Positions 27,558 through 36,318 of a stretch of 64,000 bases of DNA are shown here, in pieces. The stretch is from Actinomycetes bacterium (GTDB taxonomy: Bacteria; Actinomycetota; Acidimicrobiia; Acidimicrobiales; Ilumatobacteraceae): contig JAIOPC010000014.1 in the NCBI GenBank assembly GCA_021414085.1, positions 930,001 through 994,000 of the forward strand, given 5' to 3'. Below the pieces are notes generated by a model. It had not been told where the DNA came from and ran no database searches. It saw only the letters and a list, made by a program, of their open reading frames with translations. Numbering within the stretch: position 1 is the stretch's first letter; every line of letters starts with the position of its first letter. A program made the position numbers and the translations under genes.

Positions 27558-29273
27558 GTGAGGATCACGAAGACCAGCAAAGTTGCTGCCGTCATCGTCG
27601 GTCTTGCTCTTGTAGCCGCAGCTTGCGGCGACGACAAGGACAAGACTGCCGACACGACAGCCGACACAACCGCAGACACAACTGCGGATACGACCGCCGA
27701 CACCACTGCCGACACAACGCCAGTCGTAGAGCCGGCAATGACCGTTACCTACAGCCTGTCCGATGTGGCAGTGTGGGACGACGGCACGCCGTTCGGCCTC
27801 GCCGACTTCCAGTGCACGCTCGACGCAACAATGAACACGCCGGCTTCGCTGAGCACCACCGGTTACGACCAGATCCTTTCGATCGAGAATGGCGCGAGCG
27901 AGAGCGAAATCGTCGTCACCTTCTCGTCGCTGTACGCACCGTGGCGTCTGCTGTTCGGTGGCCTGTTGAAGGCTGCTGAGACTCCTGACTGCAACGACGT
28001 GACCGCAGCCTTCGACGGTGGCATCCCCTACTCGGGCACCGAGTGGCAGATCGACTCGTGGAGCGCCGAGCAGCTCGTGCTCGTCCCCAACGAGGGCTAC
28101 GTGGGTAACCGCAAGCAGACCAACGGCGTCAGCCGTGTCGTGTTTGTGCCCGCCGAAGACGGCCCGACCCTGCTGAAGTCCGGCGCGGTCGACTTCATCT
28201 TCCCGCAGGCCTACACCGGCATCGATGCCGAGTTGGCCGACCCGAACACCGACTTCGACACCGCCCTCTCGGGTGCGTTCGAAGGCTTCTACTTCCAGAG
28301 CTACGACGGTCCGTTCGCCGACCCGATCTTCCGTGCTGCTTACAGCATGTCGATCGACCGCGACGCCATCTACGCCCAGATCTACGCTCCGTTCGCGCAG
28401 GGAACTCCTCTGCTCGACTGCGGCCCGATCGCCCCTGGCCCGTACTGCGATGGCGTGTTCGCTGGTGGCTACGACCCCGAGGGTGCGGTCACGCTCCTCG
28501 AGGACAATGGCTGGACGAAGAACGCCGATGGTTTCTGGGTCAACCCCGAGACCGGCGAAGTTCCGGACATCCGCTGGATGGTCAACACCGGTAACACCCG
28601 TCGTGAGAGCACCCAAGAGTTCCTCATCCCGCTGCTGACCGAGGCTGGCTTCAGCGTTCGGGCCGACAACTGCGAGGCTCTGCCTTGCGTGTTCGAGACC
28701 CGTCTGCCGTCGTTGGACTACGACATGGCGATGTTCATCAACACTGTTGCTCCGGACCCGGCGTACCTCCGCACATGGGGCTGCGACCAGATCCCGACCG
28801 AGGAGAACGATTTCCAGGGTCAGAACAGCAACGGCTGGTGCAACGAGGATGCGACCGCACAGTTGATCGCAGCTGACGCCGAACTCGATCCGGATGCCCG
28901 TATCGCCGAGGTCAAGGATGTGCTCCAGGCCATGGCCGACGACCACATCATGTTGCCGCTGCTGCAGTTCCCGAACGTCGGCGCACGTCGCACCGACCGC
29001 GTGGACAACGCTTACGGCGAACTGGCCAACTACCGGTCGATCAACGACTGGTACCAGTGGACTGACGTCGACGGCGATGGCCAGATCATCGTCGGTGCCG
29101 AGCAGTTCCCGACTGTTGACTGCCCGAACCCGATCACGGAGTGCGCAAACTCTTCGTGGTACGTGTGGTTGGTTGCATTCCCGACTCTGCCGGGCATGTA
29201 CGACACCACCAACGGACAGGAAATTGTGCCGAGTGAGTTCCTCACCGGCGATGCGGTTGTCGTAGCACTCTGA
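27558..29273 (+). CDS. peptide-type ABC transporter substrate-binding lipoprotein
   Basis: This 571 aa secreted lipoprotein belongs to the family 5 solute-binding proteins (peptides, nickel, sugars). The signal peptide ends in VAAAC with the lipidated Cys at 23. A Thr/Asp linker of about six TADT repeats follows (residues 29-53), and the binding domain contains the typical NRKQTNGVSRVVFVP and SIDRDAIYAQIYAPFAQGTPL. The repeats vary in codon use, so they are kept at protein level. GTG 27558 follows AGGAGG (27543-27548). Codon use is strongly C-ending, consistent with high expression. A strong terminator separates it from the permease genes. Confidence 0.93.
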   Translation: MRITKTSKVAAVIVGLALVAAACGDDKDKTADTTADTTADTTADTTADTTADTTPVVEPAMTVTYSLSDVAVWDDGTPFGLADFQCTLDATMNTPASLSTTGYDQILSIENGASESEIVVTFSSLYAPWRLLFGGLLKAAETPDCNDVTAAFDGGIPYSGTEWQIDSWSAEQLVLVPNEGYVGNRKQTNGVSRVVFVPAEDGPTLLKSGAVDFIFPQAYTGIDAELADPNTDFDTALSGAFEGFYFQSYDGPFADPIFRAAYSMSIDRDAIYAQIYAPFAQGTPLLDCGPIAPGPYCDGVFAGGYDPEGAVTLLEDNGWTKNADGFWVNPETGEVPDIRWMVNTGNTRRESTQEFLIPLLTEAGFSVRADNCEALPCVFETRLPSLDYDMAMFINTVAPDPAYLRTWGCDQIPTEENDFQGQNSNGWCNEDATAQLIAADAELDPDARIAEVKDVLQAMADDHIMLPLLQFPNVGARRTDRVDNAYGELANYRSINDWYQWTDVDGDGQIIVGAEQFPTVDCPNPITECANSSWYVWLVAFPTLPGMYDTTNGQEIVPSEFLTGDAVVVAL

Positions 29274-29324
29274 GCCAACGCTCTGGGTTACTTCGGTAAC
29301 TGACAAGCAATTGTGAAAGGATGA

Positions 29325-29361
29325 GGGGTCGGCCCGAAAGGGTCGGCCCCGATTCCTTTTT
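29325..29361 (+). terminator. intrinsic terminator between binding protein and permease genes
   Basis: An 11 bp stem with two G-U pairs and a GAAA tetraloop (29325-29350) is followed by GATTCCTTTTT. It ends 27 nt before the permease start. Partial read-through would give more binding protein than membrane components. Confidence 0.85.
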
Positions 29362-29387
29362 GTAGACCGACAGAACTGGGGGGTTCA

Positions 29388-30359
29388 GTGCTTCGATTTA
29401 TCGTGCGGCGACTGTTGTGGCTGCCGTTGACGATCCTGCTGGTGACCTTCATCGTCTACTGCGCGGTGCGCACCGGGTGGCACCCAGAGCAGACCTACAA
29501 GCGCGCGAACCCCCGTGCATCTCAGGCCAAGGTTGCCGAGTACCTGAAGGTCAACGGTTTGTACAAGGGCTTCACCGGTTTCGTGAGGGGCTACTTCGAA
29601 TGGTTCTGGCGCTTCATCCAGGGTCCTGATCACTGGCCGCGAAGCATCAAGGGCCGTTCGCTGGTGTACCCGCCACTGCGCTACGCGATCTTCAACACTT
29701 TGCGGCTGGCGGGAATCTCGTCGTTGCTCGGTTGGGGGCTTGGGCTCTCGATCGGCACCATCGCCGCTCGTAAGCCGGGCAGCTGGTTCGACAGCATCGC
29801 CAACACCGGCGCCTTCTTCCTGGGTGCGATTCCGCCGTTCGTCTCCGGCGTTGCGCTGCAGCTGATCTTCGCTGTCGAGCTCGGATGGTTCCCGGTTGCG
29901 GGTATCTACCCGCCGGGGCATCAGGGTTTCGACCTGGGGCTGATGGCCAAGCACCTCGTGCTGCCGGTCACCGTGGTCACCATTCAAGTCGTGTCTGCTT
30001 ACAGCCGTTACATGCGAGCGTCGTTGCTTGAGGTGCGGTCATCCGACTTCGTGCGCACGGCGCGTGCGAAGGGGCTCTCCGAGCGGGCGGTGTTGTTCCG
30101 CCATGGCGTGCGCAACGCACTGATCCCCATCGTCACCGTGCTGGCGATCGACATCGGCGGCCTACTCGGCGGTCTGATCATCACCGAAGCGATCTTCAAC
30201 TACCCCGGAATGGGCGTCTACTTCATTAAGGCCATCACCAACGGCGACATTCCGCAGTTGATGCCGTACCTCGTCATCACCATTATCTCGGTGCTCATCT
30301 TCAACCTGATCGCCGACGTGTCCTACGCCTATCTTGATCCGAGGATTCGCCTTGACTGA
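29388..30359 (+). CDS. ABC transporter permease, OppB/DppB type
   Basis: This 323 aa inner-membrane permease has about six helices. The N-terminal FIVRRLLWLPLTILLVTFIVY is typical of OppB/DppB. The EAA loop that contacts the ATPases is present (EVRSSDFVRTARAKGLSERAVLFRHGVRNAL), and the chain ends YLDPRIRLD as in the family. A Trp/Phe-rich periplasmic segment (YFEWFWRFIQGPDHWP) marks the first external loop. It overlaps the next permease gene by 8 bp. Confidence 0.93.
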   Translation: MLRFIVRRLLWLPLTILLVTFIVYCAVRTGWHPEQTYKRANPRASQAKVAEYLKVNGLYKGFTGFVRGYFEWFWRFIQGPDHWPRSIKGRSLVYPPLRYAIFNTLRLAGISSLLGWGLGLSIGTIAARKPGSWFDSIANTGAFFLGAIPPFVSGVALQLIFAVELGWFPVAGIYPPGHQGFDLGLMAKHLVLPVTVVTIQVVSAYSRYMRASLLEVRSSDFVRTARAKGLSERAVLFRHGVRNALIPIVTVLAIDIGGLLGGLIITEAIFNYPGMGVYFIKAITNGDIPQLMPYLVITIISVLIFNLIADVSYAYLDPRIRLD

Positions 30360-31356
30360 CGCAAACTCCACACCGAACGCACGCGACGCGTCGCTGGTTG
30401 TCGATACCGAACTAGGCGTCGACGACGTTGAGGCGCTCAATGTGGCCACGCTCACGCCGTTGCAAATGGCGTGGCGGCGCTATTGGCGGCACAAGGCGGC
30501 CGCGGTTTCCACCGTCATCATGGCCTTCCTGTTGATCGTGGTGCTCTTTGCGCCGCTGACGGCCCGCTATGGCATCAACGAGCAGGTGCTCAAGATCGAG
30601 GAAGGCAACAACATCTTCCTGTCGCCGCGCAAGCTTGCGTGGTTCGGCACCGACGACATCGGCCACGACATGTACAGCCGTCTGATTTGGGGAATTCGCA
30701 CCTCGCTGTTCATCGGCGTCGTGTCGGCGATCTTGTCGGTTGTCATCGGCACCGCAGCCGGCGCGCTTGCTGGCTTGTACGGCGGTTGGTTCGACGACTT
30801 GATGATGCGGGTTACCGACATCTTCCTCGCGTTTCCATTCTTTGTCGCCGTCGTCGTGGCACGCGCTGCGCTGGGCAACATCAAGTGGATCACCGACATC
30901 GTCGGCGAGATCAGCTCAATCAAGTTCATCATCTTCTTGTTCGCGCTCTTTGGTTGGATGGGTGTCGCACGACTTGTTCGAGGCCAGGTGTTGGCGCTGA
31001 AAGAACGAGAATTCATCGAAGCCGCGCGCGCCGTTGGCGCAGGGAACCCACGCATCATCGTGACGCACCTGTTGCCCAACTCGATCGGCCCGATCCTTGT
31101 GGCGCTTACGCTTTCGGTAATCGGCGCAATCGTCGCCGAATCGACTCTCGCGTTCTTCGGCCTCGGCCCACAGCCGGGTGCCGACTCCACGTCGCTCGGC
31201 AAACTTGTTGAGCTCTCGCGAGAAGGTGCCAAACAGGGCAACTGGTGGTTGGTCGTCTTCCCCTGTGGGGCGCTAGTGCTCTTGGCAATTTGCATCAACT
31301 TCATTGGTGACGGACTGCGCGACGCGGTCGACGCCAAGCTGGATTCGGTGAAGTGA
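30352..31356 (+). CDS. ABC transporter permease, OppC/DppC type
   Basis: The 334 aa partner permease has a long cytoplasmic N-terminus, then FGTDDIGHDMYSRLIWGIRTSL (the OppC hallmark, shown here as its conserved core) and the EAA loop EFIEAARAVGAGNPRIIVTHLLPN. TTG 30352 is selected because GAGGA (30341-30345) lies 6 nt upstream and the start overlaps the OppB stop. The next ATPase gene follows after 1 nt. Together with the OppB-type subunit it forms the channel. Confidence 0.92.
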   Translation: MTDANSTPNARDASLVVDTELGVDDVEALNVATLTPLQMAWRRYWRHKAAAVSTVIMAFLLIVVLFAPLTARYGINEQVLKIEEGNNIFLSPRKLAWFGTDDIGHDMYSRLIWGIRTSLFIGVVSAILSVVIGTAAGALAGLYGGWFDDLMMRVTDIFLAFPFFVAVVVARAALGNIKWITDIVGEISSIKFIIFLFALFGWMGVARLVRGQVLALKEREFIEAARAVGAGNPRIIVTHLLPNSIGPILVALTLSVIGAIVAESTLAFFGLGPQPGADSTSLGKLVELSREGAKQGNWWLVVFPCGALVLLAICINFIGDGLRDAVDAKLDSVK

Positions 31357-31357
31357 C

Positions 31358-32347
31358 ATGACGGCTTCTCTACTTAGCCTGCGCAATCTCGTTGTCTCGT
31401 TCAAGACACCCAACGGGACCGTGCAAGCGGTGCGCGGCGTCGACATCGATGTCGCGCCGGGCGAGATGGTGGGCGTGGTCGGCGAAAGCGGTTCCGGCAA
31501 GTCGGTCACATTCCTGGGCATCCTTGGCTTGTTGCCCCACACGGCGCGCATCAGTGGCTCGGCCACGGTTGAAGGCGTCGAACTGGTCGGCGCTTCCAAC
31601 AAGGTGATGCGTGGTGTCCGCGGCAAGAAGATCGCGATGATCTTCCAAGATCCGCTGTCGTCTTTGAACCCGGTGTATCGCGTTGGCGATCAGGTGGCCG
31701 AGATGATCCGGGCGCACCAGGAAGTGTCGCGATCGGAGGCCTCGGCGCGGGCGGTCGAGCTGCTCGACATTGTCGGCATTCCGCAGCCAAAGGTGCGCGC
31801 TCGCCAGTATCCGCACGAATTCTCGGGCGGAATGCGCCAGCGAGTGATGATCGCCATGGCAATCGCGAATGATCCTGAAGTGCTGATCGCCGACGAACCA
31901 ACAACGGCGCTCGACGTGACCGTGCAGGCGCAGATTCTCGAAGTGATTCAACGCATTCAGCGCGACATGAAGAAGGCGATTGTGATGATCACTCACGACC
32001 TGGGCGTAATCGCACGTGTCGCCGACCGCGTGCAGGTGATGTACGCCGGCCGCGTGGTTGAGCGCGCCAACGTCAACGATCTCTTCGCGACGCCGACGCA
32101 CCCTTACACCGTGGGTTTGTTGCACTCGTTGCCGCGCGCTGGGCAAGACCGCTTGGAGCCGATTCCGGGCCGACCGCCCAACATGTTGCAACCGCCAGCC
32201 GGCTGCGCCTTTCGCGCGCGTTGTCCGCACGCCGCCGCGGTGTGTGCGACCTCGTTGCCCGAGCTGCAGCCTTACGCTCACTCGATGACGGCGTGCGTGC
32301 GCATTAAGGAAATCGATGTTGCTGCAATGAGTGGAGTCACAGCATGA
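31358..32347 (+). CDS. peptide-type ABC transporter ATP-binding protein, OppD type
   Basis: This 329 aa ATPase has Walker A GESGSGKS, the Q-loop [11 protein letters not shown], the signature FSGGMRQRV, Walker [13 protein letters not shown] and the switch His (ITHDLG). The C-terminal oligopeptide-transporter extension is present and includes the cysteine cluster [14 protein letters not shown], which in related OppD/DppD proteins binds an iron-sulfur cluster. The last 4 nt overlap the OppF-type gene (ATGA). Confidence 0.94.
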   Translation: MTASLLSLRNLVVSFKTPNGTVQAVRGVDIDVAPGEMVGVVGESGSGKSVTFLGILGLLPHTARISGSATVEGVELVGASNKVMRGVRGKKIAMIFQDPLSSLNPVYRVGDQVAEMIRAHQEVSRSEASARAVELLDIVGIPQPKVRARQYPHEFSGGMRQRVMIAMAIANDPEVLIADEPTTALDVTVQAQILEVIQRIQRDMKKAIVMITHDLGVIARVADRVQVMYAGRVVERANVNDLFATPTHPYTVGLLHSLPRAGQDRLEPIPGRPPNMLQPPAGCAFRARCPHAAAVCATSLPELQPYAHSMTACVRIKEIDVAAMSGVTA

Positions 32348-33375
32348 GCGCAAAACCCGCACCAATTGAGGGCGCCCCCGTGCTCGAGGTGACCAATCTG
32401 GTCAAGCACTTCAGCGTCAGCGGCTCGAAGGGTCTGCGCAAGACGCGCGCCACCGTGCACGCCGTCTCCGACGTCTCGTTCACCGTCGCTGCCGGGCAGA
32501 CCGTCGGCCTCGTCGGCGAGAGCGGCAGCGGCAAGACAACGGTTGGTCGAACGGTTCTTCGCCTCACCGAGCCGACGTCGGGTTCGATCAAGTTCAAGGG
32601 GCAAGAGATCGTTGGCATGGGTCGCACCGAGCTGCGCAAGATGCGCCGCGAGATGCAGATCGTGTTCCAAGATCCGCAGGCCTCTCTCGACCCGCGTCTC
32701 ACGGTCGGTTCTGCGATCTCCGAGCCGTTGCGTATTCAGAAGGTGCCGGGCAAGCACAGCGACAGGGTGGCTGAGCTGCTCGAGTTGGTGGGCCTCGCTC
32801 CCGACCATGCGCGCCGTTTCCCGCACGAGTTCTCCGGCGGTCAACGCCAGCGCATCGGCATTGCTCGCGCACTCGCGCTCAACCCGTCATTGGTTGTGCT
32901 CGACGAGCCGGTGTCTGCGCTCGACGTCAGCATCCAGGGCGCGGTCGTCAACCTGCTCGACGATCTGCAAGACCGCCTCGGGCTCAGCTATCTCTTCATC
33001 GCGCACGACTTGTCGGTCGTGCGCCACATCAGCGATGTCATGGCCGTGATGTATCTCGGCAAGTTGATGGAGATCGGTCCTTCCGAGGCGATTTACACGT
33101 CGCCGGCCCACCCGTACACGCAGGCGTTGTTGTCGGCGGTGCCGGAACCCGACCCGATGACCGAGCGCAACCGCCAGCGGATTCTGTTGCAAGGCGATGT
33201 GCCCAGCCCGATCAACCCGCCCAGCGGTTGCCGCTTCCGCACCCGTTGCCCGATCGCCAAGGACCTTTGTGCGATGGAGGAGCCGGCGCTGATCGACCGT
33301 GGCCAGGGCCACCCGGTGGCGTGCCACTTCCCAACGGTCAACCTTGCTGAGATGGTCGGTACCGCCGCTGTCTAG
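32344..33375 (+). CDS. peptide-type ABC transporter ATP-binding protein, OppF type
   Basis: The 343 aa second ATPase has [51 protein letters not shown] and [12 protein letters not shown]. The tail again carries cysteines ([14 protein letters not shown]) in the oligopeptide-transporter C-terminal extension. It is the last gene of the importer; secG follows with its own promoter. The substrate (oligopeptide, dipeptide or other) cannot be told from the ATPases. Confidence 0.94.
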   Translation: MSAKPAPIEGAPVLEVTNLVKHFSVSGSKGLRKTRATVHAVSDVSFTVAAGQTVGLVGESGSGKTTVGRTVLRLTEPTSGSIKFKGQEIVGMGRTELRKMRREMQIVFQDPQASLDPRLTVGSAISEPLRIQKVPGKHSDRVAELLELVGLAPDHARRFPHEFSGGQRQRIGIARALALNPSLVVLDEPVSALDVSIQGAVVNLLDDLQDRLGLSYLFIAHDLSVVRHISDVMAVMYLGKLMEIGPSEAIYTSPAHPYTQALLSAVPEPDPMTERNRQRILLQGDVPSPINPPSGCRFRTRCPIAKDLCAMEEPALIDRGQGHPVACHFPTVNLAEMVGTAAV

Positions 33376-33413
33376 CGGCGCACTTTGAACCTGGCCCGAT
33401 AGGATTCCAAGCC

Positions 33414-33653
33414 GTGCGCGACACCATCATGTACATCTCGCTGGTCGTTAACATCCTGTGCCTTTTTGGCATGGTGGCTGGTGTGCTGATGCACAGCGGT
33501 CGCGGCGGCGGCCTCAGCGACATGTTTGGTGGTGCTGGTTCAACCGCGTTGGGCAGCACGGCTGCAGAGCGCAACCTCACGCGCATTACGACGGTGTTCG
33601 GGATCCTGTGGATCGGTACGGTCGTTGCGTTGAGTTTCCTGCTGCAGCGGTAA
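33414..33653 (+). CDS. secG: preprotein translocase subunit SecG
   Basis: SecG assists SecYEA in protein export. The 79 aa protein has two hydrophobic helices (residues about 6-26 and 57-76) joined by the family's Gly-rich loop HSGRGGGLSDMFGG. TAGGAT (33400-33405) lies 8 nt before GTG 33414, so the mRNA is probably leaderless. In related genomes secG directly follows tpiA; here the diiron operon and the ABC importer lie in between. Confidence 0.93.
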   Translation: MRDTIMYISLVVNILCLFGMVAGVLMHSGRGGGLSDMFGGAGSTALGSTAAERNLTRITTVFGILWIGTVVALSFLLQR

Positions 33654-33667
33654 CCTCGTTATCCCAC

Positions 33668-33750
33668 GTCGGAGTGGCGAAATGGCAGACGCGCCAGCTT
33701 GAGGGGCTGGTACAGGCAACTGTGTGGGGGTTCAAGTCCCCCCTCCGACA
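33668..33750 (+). tRNA. tRNA-Leu (anticodon GAG)
   Basis: The acceptor arms GTCGGAG (33668-33674) and CTCCGAC (33743-33749) pair, with discriminator A at 33750. The anticodon arm is CCAGC-TTGAGGG-GCTGG with anticodon GAG at 33701-33703. A long variable arm, typical of class II tRNAs, and the T loop GTTCAAGTC are present. The 3' CCA is not encoded. Confidence 0.96.
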
Positions 33751-33761
33751 CAAGCGGCGTT

Positions 33762-33787
33762 TTGTGTCAGCGCATAAAGCGACACAA
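33762..33787 (+). terminator. hairpin after tRNA-Leu
   Basis: TTGTGTC (33762-33768) pairs with GACACAA (33781-33787). It begins 11 nt after the tRNA end and lacks a strong T-run. It is a plausible terminator or processing hairpin. Confidence 0.4.
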
Positions 33788-33847
33788 CGTTTGTGAGCTG
33801 ACATAGAAACCGAGAACCGCCACGCGTGGAGCTCAGGTCGCGCGAAC

Positions 33848-35023
33848 TCATGCCTCGCTGACGATCACCAATTCGTTGCCTTCTGGGTCGGCGACTCGCC
33901 AGCGATCCGACGACTCTTCGAGGAGTCGACCACCGGCAGCAATCATCGTGGCGAGGCGCGCCTGCGCGAAGTCCGACGGCAGTGCGAGCTCGAAGTGGAT
34001 CCGGTTGCGCTGCTGTCGGCGTTCAGTCTCCGAAGCATCGATCTCTTGGAACACCAGCGCCGGGTTCAGCCAGCGTGGATCGTAAATGTCGCTGTTGTCG
34101 GCTCGCCGGTCGGGGACGTATCCGAGCGCGGCCACCCAGAACGCGCGGACTGCGGCCACGTCGGCGGCATCGAGGAAGAGCTGAGCGAAGCGCGGCAGCG
34201 TCGGATCTGCGGTGGCACCGAGTTCGCGGGCAGCTGTCTGGAGGTTTTCGGCGAGGTCGCTGAAGTCGAGTGCCAAGCCGTGCGCGTCGGCGTCCCACTG
34301 ATCCTTGCCGCTGTCGATGATTACCAGCCCCGGCCGCAGGTCGATCAGCAACGGAAAGCCCGCGTCGTCCGCCAGTGCCGCCGCCGCCACGGCTAGTTCG
34401 CTCTGCTGGAGCGACGAGATGGTGCGGTAGCACGCCATCGCGCTGAACACCGCTTGCCAATCGGCTAGCCCGACCTTCTCGCCGAGCGGATCGCCGGGAA
34501 CCACATCGACCTCGTTGCCATCGGAGTCGCTGTGGCGAACTCCGTATGGTCCGGATGCCTCACCGAGATTCAGGTTTTCTACCGTCGCGGCTGGCCGCAC
34601 CACGTCGAGATGAATGCGGTTTCGAAGCGGCCGGGGCTCGCTCGACTGCCTCACCCGTATCGCGGGGTCGCGCCGCAACGGATCCAGCAAACCGCCGTCC
34701 TGTGCGGGCGCGTAATCGAGGACGCGCTGCCAGAACTGCCGCACCGCAGTTGGGTTCGCGGATTCAAACACAACGCTCAGCTGCTGCAGCGCCGCAGGGT
34801 TCGCTGCCAGCCCGAGATCCCGTGCGGCCGCCGACACTGCTTCGGCGTGATTGGCTGAGTCGAGACGCACCCGGACGCCAGTGGCGCGCACGTCGACCAC
34901 GATGTCGGGCGATAGATCCGCGACGCGCCCAGCCAGCGCAGCCCCGTCGATCAGCGACGGCGCGTCGAACCATGCCGTCGCAACGCCATCGACCACTCGC
35001 CAATCCATTCCGATCACGGTCAT
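33848..35023 (-). CDS. tandem pterin-dehydratase-like / VOC-like protein
   Basis: This 391 aa cytoplasmic protein appears to consist of two repeats. Each has a segment resembling a pterin-4a-carbinolamine dehydratase (first: RVADLSPDIVVDVRATGVRVRL; second: ALADDAGFPLLIDLRPGLVIID) followed by a glyoxalase/VOC-like module (LSVVFESANPTAVRQFW...RNRIHLDVV; AQLFLDAADVAAVRAFW...RNRIHFELALP). The catalytic His-His-Pro of real dehydratases is not kept. VOC proteins bind metals and small substrates, so a binding or resistance role is possible. ATG 35023 is chosen because TACGGT (35036-35031) lies 7 nt upstream. Confidence 0.65.
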   Translation of the reverse strand: MTVIGMDWRVVDGVATAWFDAPSLIDGAALAGRVADLSPDIVVDVRATGVRVRLDSANHAEAVSAAARDLGLAANPAALQQLSVVFESANPTAVRQFWQRVLDYAPAQDGGLLDPLRRDPAIRVRQSSEPRPLRNRIHLDVVRPAATVENLNLGEASGPYGVRHSDSDGNEVDVVPGDPLGEKVGLADWQAVFSAMACYRTISSLQQSELAVAAAALADDAGFPLLIDLRPGLVIIDSGKDQWDADAHGLALDFSDLAENLQTAARELGATADPTLPRFAQLFLDAADVAAVRAFWVAALGYVPDRRADNSDIYDPRWLNPALVFQEIDASETERRQQRNRIHFELALPSDFAQARLATMIAAGGRLLEESSDRWRVADPEGNELVIVSEA

Positions 35024-35030
35024 AGCCGGC

Positions 35031-35040
35031 ACCGTAGTGT
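35031..35040. promoter_or_regulatory. overlapping divergent -10 elements
   Basis: ACCGTAGTGT reads TACGGT on the minus strand (35036-35031, 7 nt before ATG 35023) and TAGTGT on the plus strand (35035-35040, 8 nt before GTG 35049). The two -10 hexamers share the central TA. Confidence 0.6.
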
Positions 35041-35048
35041 CCTGATCA

Positions 35049-36299
35049 GTGGCGCTCCATCGATTGACTCAGACTGCTTCCGTGGTAGGTGGCGGTCCCG
35101 CGGGGCTGATGGCGGCGGAGGTACTCGCCAAGGCTGGCCTGGCGGTGACGGTGTACGAGCACAAGCGCTCGGTGGGTCGCAAGTTGCTGCTGGCTGGGCG
35201 CGGCGGGCTGAACATCACCCACAGCGAGCCGATCGACGCCATGCTCGGCCGCTACAGCGAGGCCACGCCGTCGCTGGCCGCCGCACTGCGGGGATTCACC
35301 CCGCACGACTTGCGCGCGTGGTGCGCTGAATTGGGCGAGCCCACGTTCGTCGGCTCCACCGGTCGGGTGTTTCCCGCTTCGTTTCGAGCGACGCCGCTGT
35401 TGCGGGCGTGGCTGGCCCGCCTTGAAGATCTCAACGTCGCGATCCGCGTCGGTCATCGCTGGCATGGTTGGGCAAAGCGACCCGACGGGGGAGTCGACAC
35501 CCAGCGACTCACTTTCGAGCGCAGCGGTGGAACGATGATCGAAGCGGTGAGCGATGTGACGATCCTCGCCCTCGGCGGTGCAAGTTGGCCGCGCGTCGGT
35601 TCCGATGGCCGATGGGTCGACACGCTCGCGCAACTCGGGGTGCAAGTTGCCACGCTACGCGCCGCTAACTGCGGTGTGTTGCTGGCTTGGTCTGCGAACT
35701 TCGTCGGTCAGTTCGGCGGCGTCCCGTTGAAGAACATCGCGGTCACCGTCGGCGATGTCCGCGTGCGCGGCGACGCCGTCGTCACCACAGCGGGCTTGGA
35801 AGGCGGACCGATCTACGCCCAATCCCAGCCAATCAGAGACAGCATCGATCGGCTCGGCAGCTGCACGTTGCGTTTCGATCTCCAGCCCGATCTCACGGTT
35901 GGCCAGCTTGAGGAACGCCTCGCTCGCGGGCGACCGAACGACTCACTGAGCGCGATGCTGCAACGGATAGGGCTGAGCAAGGCGTCGATCGCCTTGCTGC
36001 GCGAGCTCACCAGCAACCAAGTGCCCCGAGACTCGAAGACGTTGGCACCATTGATCAAGTCGTTGTCGATCGAGGTGCGCTCGCTCATGCCGATCGATCG
36101 AGCAATCTCCACGGCCGGAGGCGTCGCCTTCAGCGAACTCGATGACGTGCTGATGATCAAGCGGCTTCCCGGTGTGTTCGTGGCCGGCGAAATGGTCGAC
36201 TGGGAAGCCCCGACCGGTGGCTACTTGCTGCAGGCATCCTTCAGCACCGCGGTGCTGGCGGCACGCGGGGCCATCGACTTTGTGGCGCGGCCCGAGTGA
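35049..36299 (+). CDS. HI0933/YhiN-family flavoprotein (NAD(P)/FAD-dependent oxidoreductase)
   Basis: This 416 aa flavoprotein has the FAD dinucleotide motif VVGGGPAGLMAAEVLAKAG near the N-terminus, followed by GRKLLLAGRGGLNITH, which is typical of the HI0933/BaiN group. The C-terminus has the second FAD contact FVAGEMVDWEAPTGGYLLQ. The physiological reaction of this group is mostly unknown, and BaiN acts on bile acids. Its start GTG 35049 is supported by TAGTGT 8 nt upstream. It lies 25 bp from the divergent VOC-like gene. Confidence 0.88.
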   Translation: MALHRLTQTASVVGGGPAGLMAAEVLAKAGLAVTVYEHKRSVGRKLLLAGRGGLNITHSEPIDAMLGRYSEATPSLAAALRGFTPHDLRAWCAELGEPTFVGSTGRVFPASFRATPLLRAWLARLEDLNVAIRVGHRWHGWAKRPDGGVDTQRLTFERSGGTMIEAVSDVTILALGGASWPRVGSDGRWVDTLAQLGVQVATLRAANCGVLLAWSANFVGQFGGVPLKNIAVTVGDVRVRGDAVVTTAGLEGGPIYAQSQPIRDSIDRLGSCTLRFDLQPDLTVGQLEERLARGRPNDSLSAMLQRIGLSKASIALLRELTSNQVPRDSKTLAPLIKSLSIEVRSLMPIDRAISTAGGVAFSELDDVLMIKRLPGVFVAGEMVDWEAPTGGYLLQASFSTAVLAARGAIDFVARPE

Positions 36300-36318
36300 G
36301 GCAATTACCGTAAGCGTC

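Noticed and set aside
27642-27720. Regular 12 bp repeats considered as a CRISPR array or microsatellite
   Set aside because: There are no spacers, the units differ in codons, and they encode an in-frame Thr/Asp linker of the lipoprotein.
26733-29306. 857-codon minus-strand open frame opposite the importer binding protein
   Set aside because: It is a shadow frame caused by high GC and C-ending codons. The plus-strand lipoprotein has a signal peptide, lipobox and family motifs, and the shadow product has low-complexity Arg/Val-rich composition without motifs.
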